Of a stretch of DNA of 11,847 bases, positions 6,052 to 11,847 are shown piece by piece. This DNA comes from AM-2324 sp042091035 (lineage in GTDB: Bacteria; Bacteroidota; Bacteroidia; Chitinophagales; Saprospiraceae): contig JBELIG010000094.1 in the NCBI GenBank assembly GCA_042091035.1, positions 1 through 11,847 of the forward strand. Reading direction: 5' to 3'. A program made the position numbers and the translations under genes. Each line of letters starts with the position of its first letter. The first letter of the stretch is position 1. The notes beneath the pieces are model-generated. The model was not told the origin of the DNA, did not search any database, and saw only the letters and a list, made by a program, of their open reading frames with translations.

Positions 6052-6184
6052 CAACTCCTCTAAATCGTTGAGTTGGTGATAAAGATAAGTCTCTTTATCG
6101 ATTATGATTCGCATTAGTCGAAAATTAGTTTTGCCAAAATTAACTTTTGTTAATTTTTCGGCGAAAAGCAAAAGCTAATTTCGA
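6052..6184. repeat. Cluster of three inverted repeats upstream of the TonB-dependent receptor
   Basis: Three hairpin-forming units lie in a row. CAACTC (6052-6057) pairs with GAGTTG (6070-6075). GATAAAGA (6078-6085) pairs with TCTTTATC (6092-6099), perfect with a 6-nt loop. A large two-tier palindrome follows: outer arms 6118-6134 and 6168-6184 (17 nt each, one bulge per arm), inner arms AAAATTAAC (6136-6144) and GTTAATTTT (6149-6157) around TTTT. The 8-mer TCGATTAT occurs at 6098-6105 and 6181-6188. Role is unknown: regulator sites, leader structure or an IR-type mobile remnant. Confidence 0.6.
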
Positions 6185-6220
6185 TTATCTATTATTACGA
6201 AATCACCCAAATGTTTTATT

Positions 6221-8572
6221 ATGAAAAAAAATTTTTTCACCTTTCTTTTTTCTTTCGTCACAATAGTGGCCTACGCCCAAACAACCATGACTTTGAGTGG
6301 TGTGGTTAAGGATGGAGAGAATGGAGAGACGCTGATAGGTGCTACTGTTTATATTCCTGAATTTAATACAGGGACTGTTACTAATGAATATGGATTTTAT
6401 TCTATAACACTAGATGCAGTAGATAAAGACTCCATTTCTGTAGAAATGAGTTATGTCGGTTTTCAAAATCAAATGAATCGTGTAAAGGTCCTACCTGAAG
6501 TTCGCTTGGATGTTGAGTTGGGTACAGGTGTTGCACTACAGGAGGTTGTGATTAAGGCAAACTCTTACAATGAAGTATTGAAGTCAACAGAGATGAGTGT
6601 TGAAACCTTGAATCCTAAAGAAGCGAAATTGATTCCTGTTCTATTGGGTGAGAGTGATATACTTAAGACGATACAGTTAAAACCTGGGATACCTTCTGGT
6701 TCTGAAGGATCAACAGGTTTGTATGTAAGAGGCGGACGCAGTGATCAAAATTTGATTGTACTAGACGAAGCTGTTATCTATAATGCTTCACATTTGTTTG
6801 GATTCTTTTCAACCTTTAATACAGATGCTGTAAAGGATCTTAAGCTTTATAAGGGCGGATTCCCCTCTCAATATGGTGGACGTTTATCTTCGGTAATCGA
6901 TGTGAAACTGAAAGAAGGAAATAAAAAGAAGTTCGAAGGAGCAGGTGGTATTGGACTGATATCTTCTAAGCTTACACTCGAAGGACCTATAAAAAAGGAT
7001 AAGTCCTCATTTATAGTGTCTGGAAGAAGAACTTATTTTGATCTTATTACAAACGCTATTAATGAATCGAATGCAGATGATCCAGATGCTACTCAGATTC
7101 CTGGGTATTATTTTTACGACTTGAATACTAAGATCAATTTTGATTTGAGTGATAAAGACAGACTCTATCTAAGTGGTTATTTCGGTCGTGATGTGTTTAA
7201 TTTTAGTTCAGATTTCTTCAACTTTAATTTTGGCTGGGGAAATGCAACAGGAACAGCTCGTTGGAATCATCAATTCAATCCTAAGTTGTTTTCAAACACG
7301 ACGGTTACATTCTCCGATTATCAATATGAGATTACGAATGAAGTTACTGGATTTTCTTTCGAGGTTGGTTCCAGAATCAAAGATCTCAATTTAAAATCAG
7401 ATTTCTATTGGGCCCTAAATAATAGGCATACCCTTCGCTATGGGATTGGTGCAACCTACCATCAGTTTGAGGTAGGTCGCTTACAGGCTGGTTCTGATGA
7501 CGGAAGCATAAGTTTTAATTCAGGGAGTGATTTTGACGGGATGGAATTCGGTGCCTACATAGGGGATGAATGGGATGTAAGTGATCGCTTTAGGGTTAAT
7601 GGGGGGCTTCGCTTAAGCGCATTTTCAAACGATAATACCTTGTATTCTGGATTAGAACCTAGGCTTGCAGCTAGATATCTGTTGACAGATAATGTTTCTC
7701 TGAAAGCTTCTTATGCTAGAATGAAACAATATTTGCACTTGGTCGCTTCTTCTGGGGTTTCGCTTCCGACAGATATATGGTATCCATCTACCGCGCAAAT
7801 AGAGCCACAGCGATCAGATCAGGTAGCTGTTGGCGCAACCTTCAAACTATGGGACAAATTTTTGTTTACCAATGAATACTATTACAAATGGTTAGATAAT
7901 CAAGTGGACTTTGTGGATTGGGCGGAGCTATTTGCTAATCAAAACCTGGAACAGGAATTTGCTATTGGAAAAGGATACAGTTATGGTACAGAGCTAGGCT
8001 TGGAGAAGCGTGAAGGTAAATTGACTGGATGGATTGGGTATACACTGGCTTGGACTAAGCGAGGTGATTTTGTTCCGGTAGATCCAAATGGATTTTTTGG
8101 TGAAGGCACTCGATATTTTTCGCCTAGGTATGACAGAAGACATGATATTTCAGTAGTAGCAATGTGGGAAATAACTAAACGCCTTACCTTCTCATCATCC
8201 TGGGTTTATGGATCAGGGGATCTAGCTTGGTTGCCAACTGGGCGCCTTACTTTTCAAGATGTGCAGGGTGGCACTTCACAAGTTGTTCTTCCCGTCTACC
8301 GCGAGCGAAACAATTTTAGGTTAGCTGCTTTCCATAGACTAGATCTTGGATTGATTTTTAAGTTCTACCCTAAATGGGGAGAAAGTGATTTGAGTATAAA
8401 TGTCATCAATGCCTATGATAGAAGAAATGCTTTCTTTTTGTTTTTGGAACCGGAATTCGCAGAGGACGCTACCCCTGGAGGAGAAGTATTTGAGATTCCA
8501 GAACGTGTAAAGGCAACTCAGGTTTCTTTGTTCCCTATCCTTCCTTCAATTTCATGGAATTTTAAATTTTAA
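6221..8572 (+). CDS. TonB-dependent outer-membrane receptor with CarboxypepD_reg-like domain
   Basis: The 783-residue protein has a signal peptide (1-19, cut after AYA before Q20). A carboxypeptidase-regulatory-like beta domain follows (about 24-103: LSGVVKDGENGETLIGATVY, then NEYGFYSI), then a plug domain (about 115-235) with GLYVRGGRSDQNLIVLDEAV and GGFPSQYGGRLSSVIDVK. The remainder is a 22-strand barrel rich in aromatic, alternating strands. It ends SWNFKF with a terminal Phe, the usual signal for outer-membrane assembly. Such receptors import a large or scarce ligand using proton-motive energy via TonB-ExbBD. Ligand is not inferable: this is not a typical SusC, which would be about 1,000 residues with a SusD partner. 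The DUF4249 lipoprotein gene follows after 3 bp, so the two form one operon and probably one complex. Confidence 0.95.
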   Translation: MKKNFFTFLFSFVTIVAYAQTTMTLSGVVKDGENGETLIGATVYIPEFNTGTVTNEYGFYSITLDAVDKDSISVEMSYVGFQNQMNRVKVLPEVRLDVELGTGVALQEVVIKANSYNEVLKSTEMSVETLNPKEAKLIPVLLGESDILKTIQLKPGIPSGSEGSTGLYVRGGRSDQNLIVLDEAVIYNASHLFGFFSTFNTDAVKDLKLYKGGFPSQYGGRLSSVIDVKLKEGNKKKFEGAGGIGLISSKLTLEGPIKKDKSSFIVSGRRTYFDLITNAINESNADDPDATQIPGYYFYDLNTKINFDLSDKDRLYLSGYFGRDVFNFSSDFFNFNFGWGNATGTARWNHQFNPKLFSNTTVTFSDYQYEITNEVTGFSFEVGSRIKDLNLKSDFYWALNNRHTLRYGIGATYHQFEVGRLQAGSDDGSISFNSGSDFDGMEFGAYIGDEWDVSDRFRVNGGLRLSAFSNDNTLYSGLEPRLAARYLLTDNVSLKASYARMKQYLHLVASSGVSLPTDIWYPSTAQIEPQRSDQVAVGATFKLWDKFLFTNEYYYKWLDNQVDFVDWAELFANQNLEQEFAIGKGYSYGTELGLEKREGKLTGWIGYTLAWTKRGDFVPVDPNGFFGEGTRYFSPRYDRRHDISVVAMWEITKRLTFSSSWVYGSGDLAWLPTGRLTFQDVQGGTSQVVLPVYRERNNFRLAAFHRLDLGLIFKFYPKWGESDLSINVINAYDRRNAFFLFLEPEFAEDATPGGEVFEIPERVKATQVSLFPILPSISWNFKF

Positions 8573-8575
8573 CTG

Positions 8576-9424
8576 ATGAAAAAGAAATTCAATTATATAT
8601 ATCTGTTTGCTGTTTTGGCTGTTCTAGTTTCTTGTGACCTAAATCAGGAAATTGAAATTGAACTGCCAGAGTATACACCCCAAATCACAGTGGAGTGTTA
8701 TGTGCAAAATGGTAAACCATTCAACCTTCTATTGACTAAAAGTGTAGGCTATTTTGATCCTCTTGTGTTAGATCCTCAAGAATACCTAGAGCAGATTTTA
8801 GTAAATGACGCTCAAGTAAGTGTTGTCGTGGAAAATGAAACATATGAATTAGTGAATGGGGCTTTCTTAGACCCTACAAGCTTTACACTTAATAACTATG
8901 CTAGTTCGGAACTTGTGAACTTCGATCCTGGGACTGATCTTGCCCTTGAGGTAAAGCTTGCAGACGGTACAGTCCTTAGTGCAAATACCTCTATCGTGGA
9001 GCCATTAGAAATTGATAGTATTTCTATTGAATTTAATGAGGTTCAAACTGATATGGCTCGTTGTCTTATTTTTGGAGATGATAACGACCCTGAAGTGAAT
9101 TATGTCCGCCGTATGCTGCATGATGGTAGCTTGGATAGTTTAGTGATCGACTTTGTTGCAACGGATGAATTTACAGAGGGTGATCGTTTTGTTTTTGGAA
9201 GTGATTATAGTTTTGAACGTGGAGACACAGTTATAAACACACTAATCCACATCAATAAAGAATACTATGATTTTTATCAGAGTGTGCAGGGTGCAGCCTT
9301 TGTAAATGGGAATCCTTTTGGACAACCTGGTCAGCTTATTTCGAATATTGAAGGTGAGGGAAATCCAATTGGGATATTCACAAGTATAAGTGTTGATACT
9401 ACTTTTACTATCGTTCCTGAATGA
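8576..9424 (+). CDS. DUF4249 domain-containing lipoprotein
   Basis: The 282-residue protein has a lipoprotein signal peptide (MKKKFNYIYLF, hydrophobic core, lipobox L-V-S-C) with lipidated Cys20. An acidic stretch follows (CDLNQEIEIELPEY), compatible with outer-membrane and perhaps surface location. The body looks all-beta and matches the DUF4249 pattern as I know it: the opening PQITVECYVQNGKPFNLLLTKSV, a VNDAQVSV strand, DGTVLSANTSI and a C-terminal part with EYYDFYQSVQGA and NPFGQPGQLISNIEGEGNPI. The family has no assigned function but regularly follows CarboxypepD_reg-type TonB receptors in Bacteroidota. By analogy with SusC/SusD it may be a ligand-capturing lid; that is inference. It starts 3 bp after the receptor stop and ends just before a terminator. 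Confidence 0.88.
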   Translation: MKKKFNYIYLFAVLAVLVSCDLNQEIEIELPEYTPQITVECYVQNGKPFNLLLTKSVGYFDPLVLDPQEYLEQILVNDAQVSVVVENETYELVNGAFLDPTSFTLNNYASSELVNFDPGTDLALEVKLADGTVLSANTSIVEPLEIDSISIEFNEVQTDMARCLIFGDDNDPEVNYVRRMLHDGSLDSLVIDFVATDEFTEGDRFVFGSDYSFERGDTVINTLIHINKEYYDFYQSVQGAAFVNGNPFGQPGQLISNIEGEGNPIGIFTSISVDTTFTIVPE

Positions 9425-9442
9425 TTTTTCTTTCAGGAATTT

Positions 9443-9486
9443 CCATAGGGAACCCATAAGCTGCTGGTTTATGGGTTTTTCTATGG
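9443..9486 (+). terminator. Nested hairpin terminator of the TonB receptor/DUF4249 operon
   Basis: AACCCATAA (9451-9459) pairs with TTATGGGTT (9469-9477) around a 9-nt loop and runs into a five-T tract. An outer pair, CCATAG (9443-9448) with CTATGG (9481-9486), extends the structure. A separate weaker inverted repeat, TTCCTGA (9414-9420) with TCAGGAA (9433-9439), spans the stop codon of the DUF4249 gene. Confidence 0.88.
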
Positions 9487-9494
9487 ATTTGCCT

Positions 9495-9524
9495 TTTGGA
9501 ATTAAAAAAATATAATTACCTTTG
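9495..9524 (+). promoter_or_regulatory. Promoter of rpsA
   Basis: TTTG (9495-9498) and TACCTTTG (9517-9524) are separated by 18 bp and an A-rich spacer. This closely matches the Bacteroidota housekeeping consensus TTTG / TAnnTTTG. Transcription should begin near 9531 and give a leader of about 55 nt, which contains a small hairpin GATAG (9549-9553) / CTATC (9563-9567). No Shine-Dalgarno sequence precedes the rpsA ATG. Confidence 0.82.
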
Positions 9525-9586
9525 TGCCGCTAAATTATTTTTTAACCAGATAGGTGAAAAGACTATCGTAAAATGTTTCTTTCAAC

Positions 9587-11485
9587 ATGGAAGAAAACAA
9601 AGAACAGCAAGAAACTCCTCAAGAGGAGCAGGCGGCAACTCCTCAAGAGGAGCAAGCGACACCAGATGTACCTCAGGTTGAGGACAAAGGTGCTCATGAT
9701 GATTATGATTGGAGTGGAGGTGCTAACCAAAAGCTTTCTTACACAGAAGACGAAATTGCGAAGTATTTGAAGGAGTACGAATCAACGCTTAATGCAGTTG
9801 AGGAAAGTGCTCTAGTGAAAGCGAAAGTTACACATATTACTTCTGGAGATTTTGTTTTGGACATTGGTTCTAAATCAGATGGTTTAGTTTCTTTGTCAGA
9901 GTTCCGTGATACTCCTGACCTTAAGGAAGGAGATTTCATCGAAGTTTACGTTGAGAATTTAGAGGATGATAGAGGACAACTAGTTCTTTCTCGTCGTAAA
10001 GCTAAATTACTACGTGCTTGGGAAGATATCAAGGACTCATTCACAAATGGTACAGTTATTAAAGGTACAGTTGTTTCAAAAACTAAAGGTGGTCTTATTG
10101 TAGACTGTAGTGGTTTGGAAACATTCTTACCTGGATCTCAGATTGACATCAAACCAATTATTGATTATGATCAGTATGTTGGTAAGACGATGGAATTCAA
10201 AGTTGTTAAGATCAACGAGCAGATTAAGAATGCAGTTGTATCTCACAAAGCACTTATTGAAAGTGATCTTGCGATTCAACGTGAAGAGATTATTGCAGGT
10301 CTTGAAAAAGGTCAAGTACTTGAAGGTATTGTTAAGAACATTACTGACTTTGGTGCTTTCCTTGATCTTGGTGGTGTTGATGGTCTATTGTATATCACAG
10401 ACATTTCTTGGGGACGTATTGATGATCCAAGAAAAGTACTTGAGCTTAATCAAAAGATCAACGTTGTTGTTCTTGACTTTGATGAGAACAAGAAGCGTAT
10501 TTCACTGGGTCTTAAGCAGCTTCAGCCGCACCCATGGGAAGTATTGGCAGCAGATGTACAAGAAGGATCTACTGTTAAAGGTCGCATAGTTAATATTGAA
10601 GATTACGGAGCATTCCTAGAAATTCAGCCTGGTGTTGAAGGTCTTATCCACGTATCGGAAGTTACATGGAGTAATCAGCCAATTAACGCTCGTGAATTCT
10701 TCAAGCTTGATCAAGAGTTGGAAGCAAAGGTTGTTACTATTGACAGAGAAGATCGTAAGATGTCTCTATCAATCAAGCAGCTTAGCAAGGATCCTTGGAG
10801 TGAAATCTCTGAGAAATTCCCAATCGATAGTCGTCACAAATCAATCGTTAAGAACCTTACACCTTATGGTGTGTTCGTTGAGTTAGAAGAAGGTATCGGT
10901 GGTATGATCCACATTTCTGATCTTTCTTGGACTAAGCGTTACTCACACCCATCTGAATTCACAAAAGTGGGTGAAGAAATTGAGGTTGTAATTCTTGAGA
11001 TCGATACAGATAGCCGTAAACTATCTCTTGGACATAAGCAGATCGAGGAAAATCCATGGGACACATTCCAGAATGTATTCCCTGTAGGTTCATTCCACTC
11101 AGGTACCATCATCAGAAAAGATGATAGAGGTGCTATCGTTCAGCTTCAATATGGATTGGAAGCATTTGCTCCGATTAAGCATATTAAGAAAGAGGATGGT
11201 GTAATGGCAGAAGTTGAAGAGGAATTAACTGTAAAAGTTATTGAATTCAACAGAGATGATAAGCGTATTATGGTTTCTCACCTTCGTTACCTGGAGGATA
11301 TATCTAAAGAAGCGGATGATCAAGTTAAAGCTGAGCGTAAAGCACAGCGAACTGAAACTTCTAAGGCTGTTAAGAAACAAAATAGTGCTATCGAGAAGTC
11401 TACACTTGGAGATCTAGATATCTTCGATAAACTGAAAGATCAGTTGAGTGCAGGCGAAGACGAGACTAAAGAGGAAGGTAAATAA
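9587..11485 (+). CDS. rpsA: 30S ribosomal protein S1
   Basis: The 632-residue protein carries six S1 OB-fold RNA-binding domains at about residues 75-137, 155-222, 241-311, 326-397, 413-484 and 500-567. Domains 3 and 4 are the best conserved (NITDFGAFLDLGGVDGLLYI and NIEDYGAFLEI, then GVEGLIHVSEVTW). S1 binds the 30S subunit and mRNA and helps start translation. A Gln/Glu/Pro-rich N-terminal extension precedes domain 1 and holds two copies of TPQEEQA. A charged C-terminal tail ends with a helix STLGDLDIFDKLKDQL and an acidic tip. The ATG at 9587 is the first in frame after the promoter. It is monocistronic: own promoter upstream, strong terminator 25 bp after the stop. Codon choice is more uniform than in its neighbours, as expected for a highly expressed gene. 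Confidence 0.96.
   Translation: MEENKEQQETPQEEQAATPQEEQATPDVPQVEDKGAHDDYDWSGGANQKLSYTEDEIAKYLKEYESTLNAVEESALVKAKVTHITSGDFVLDIGSKSDGLVSLSEFRDTPDLKEGDFIEVYVENLEDDRGQLVLSRRKAKLLRAWEDIKDSFTNGTVIKGTVVSKTKGGLIVDCSGLETFLPGSQIDIKPIIDYDQYVGKTMEFKVVKINEQIKNAVVSHKALIESDLAIQREEIIAGLEKGQVLEGIVKNITDFGAFLDLGGVDGLLYITDISWGRIDDPRKVLELNQKINVVVLDFDENKKRISLGLKQLQPHPWEVLAADVQEGSTVKGRIVNIEDYGAFLEIQPGVEGLIHVSEVTWSNQPINAREFFKLDQELEAKVVTIDREDRKMSLSIKQLSKDPWSEISEKFPIDSRHKSIVKNLTPYGVFVELEEGIGGMIHISDLSWTKRYSHPSEFTKVGEEIEVVILEIDTDSRKLSLGHKQIEENPWDTFQNVFPVGSFHSGTIIRKDDRGAIVQLQYGLEAFAPIKHIKKEDGVMAEVEEELTVKVIEFNRDDKRIMVSHLRYLEDISKEADDQVKAERKAQRTETSKAVKKQNSAIEKSTLGDLDIFDKLKDQLSAGEDETKEEGK
9613..9660 (+). repeat. 24-bp tandem duplication with palindromic core inside rpsA
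   Basis: Two 24-bp units (9613-9636 and 9637-9660) share their first 18 bases. They encode TPQEEQAA and TPQEEQAT. Each unit contains the perfect palindrome CTCCTCAAGAGGAG (9615-9628 and 9639-9652). The duplication is in frame, so it lengthens the disordered N-terminal extension by eight residues. Confidence 0.9.
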
Positions 11486-11509
11486 GTTTATCTGACTTTA
11501 TAGATATGT

Positions 11510-11544
11510 AAAAAGCTGTACGCGTTAGCGTGCAGCTTTTTTTT
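11510..11544 (+). terminator. Rho-independent terminator of rpsA
   Basis: AAAAGCTGTACGC (11511-11523) pairs with GCGTGCAGCTTTT (11528-11540) around the loop GTTA. The stem is 13 bp with a single G-U pair and is followed by further T residues to 11544. It is preceded by an A-tract, so it could also stop leftward transcription. Confidence 0.93.
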
Positions 11545-11736
11545 ATTGACTTTTCTGAGTTGTTGCCAATAAAAACGACAAATATTATAAAAAATTTAAT
11601 TTCGCCTACGTGCCTATTTGCCTAATAATTTAGCTTTGTTTGACGCTCTAGTTTTATAGCTTTCGCAGAGTCAGGATTACACAACTTATCTGCAATAAGG
11701 CTCTTCGAGTACATATTTTTTAAAATGTAAAAAGAC

Positions 11737-11767
11737 TTTGATTTTATAGATGTACTTCCTACTTTTG
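11737..11767 (+). promoter_or_regulatory. Strong consensus promoter near the window end
   Basis: TTTG (11737-11740) and TACTTTTG (11760-11767) are spaced by exactly 19 bp, a full match to the Bacteroidota consensus, followed by CA. The upstream region is very AT-rich (11711-11733), like an UP element. The strength and the CCGC that follows recall rRNA and ribosomal-protein promoters of the phylum. The product lies at or beyond the window edge. Confidence 0.8.
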
Positions 11768-11847
11768 CAACCGCTTCGAAAGCGAGGTGTATGAGTAGAA
11801 AGCAGCAAAAAGATGCTGCTGAGAAAACTTTAAAAAAAAGTAAATCT
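11768..11847 (+). other. Transcribed leader: possible rRNA operon leader or start of a coding region
   Basis: Three consecutive hairpins follow the promoter: CGCTT (11772-11776) / AAGCG (11780-11784), AGCAGC (11801-11806) / GCTGCT (11815-11820), and ACTTT (11827-11831) / AAAGT (11837-11841). Such structure and the strong promoter fit the leader of an rRNA operon. Alternatively, the ATG at 11791, preceded by GAGG, opens a 19-codon frame (MSRKQQKDAAEKTLKKSKS) still open at the window edge. The sequence here cannot decide; I lean slightly to the rRNA leader. Confidence 0.45.

Noticed and set aside
6098..6188. Insertion sequence or MITE bounded by the repeated 8-mer TCGATTAT
   Set aside because: The direct repeats are not flush with the inverted repeats and no transposase or second copy is visible in the window; kept only as a remark on the inverted-repeat cluster.
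9414..9439. Inverted repeat TTCCTGA/TCAGGAA as a terminator of the DUF4249 gene
   Set aside because: No T-tract follows it and it overlaps the stop codon; the nested hairpin at 9443-9486 is the better terminator.
10110..10589. 159-codon alternative frame inside rpsA
   Set aside because: It is the +2-shifted reading of conserved S1 domains with a leucine/valine-rich low-quality composition; a shadow caused by regular codon use.
11617..11638. TTTG (11617) with TAGCTTTG (11631) as a second promoter after rpsA
   Set aside because: The spacing is only 10 bp, far below the 17-23 bp needed, and no other upstream element is well placed.

Overview
The window looks like ordinary chromosomal, mostly housekeeping DNA from a member of the Bacteroidota, probably a Cytophagales-like lineage. 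Four things point there: promoters with the TTTG / TAnnTTTG elements of this phylum, A-rich start regions with almost no Shine-Dalgarno sequences, a CarboxypepD_reg-type TonB-dependent receptor paired with a DUF4249 lipoprotein, and a tiny basic bS22/mS38-like ribosomal protein. Base composition is AT-rich. No CRISPR array, insertion sequence, phage or plasmid gene was recognised, and assignment below phylum level is inference.

Left part (1-3386). The window opens inside a leftward glycosyltransferase of the NWGLGHA type; only its first 43 codons are present. A very small rightward lipoprotein gene starts about 40 bp from it and ends in a bidirectional terminator shared with rng. A leftward cluster follows. 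In transcription order it is an HU-family DNA-binding protein, a membrane-anchored TPR protein, a 30-residue bS22-like ribosomal protein, a terminator, and RNase G/E (rng).

Middle (3387-6005). Divergent from HU, after a 351-bp gene-free region with a candidate promoter, lies the rightward operon yicC-gmk-apaG (endoribonuclease YicC, guanylate kinase, ApaG). A leftward RidA-family gene overlaps the end of apaG by 4 bp, tail to tail.

Right part (6006-11847). A divergent region with three successive inverted repeats precedes a two-gene operon: a TonB-dependent outer-membrane receptor and a DUF4249 lipoprotein, probably a nutrient uptake pair of unknown substrate, closed by a nested hairpin terminator. 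Next is rpsA (ribosomal protein S1, six S1 domains) with its own near-consensus promoter and a strong terminator. The window ends just after a consensus-like TTTG-N19-TACTTTTG promoter followed by three short hairpins. This may be the leader of an rRNA operon or the start of another gene.

RNA metabolism and translation dominate (rng, yicC, bS22-like, rpsA). I found no convincing undescribed multi-gene system. The best leads are small: the mini-lipoprotein, mutually exclusive pairings in the rng leader, the inverted-repeat cluster upstream of the receptor, and the palindromic 24-bp duplication in rpsA.
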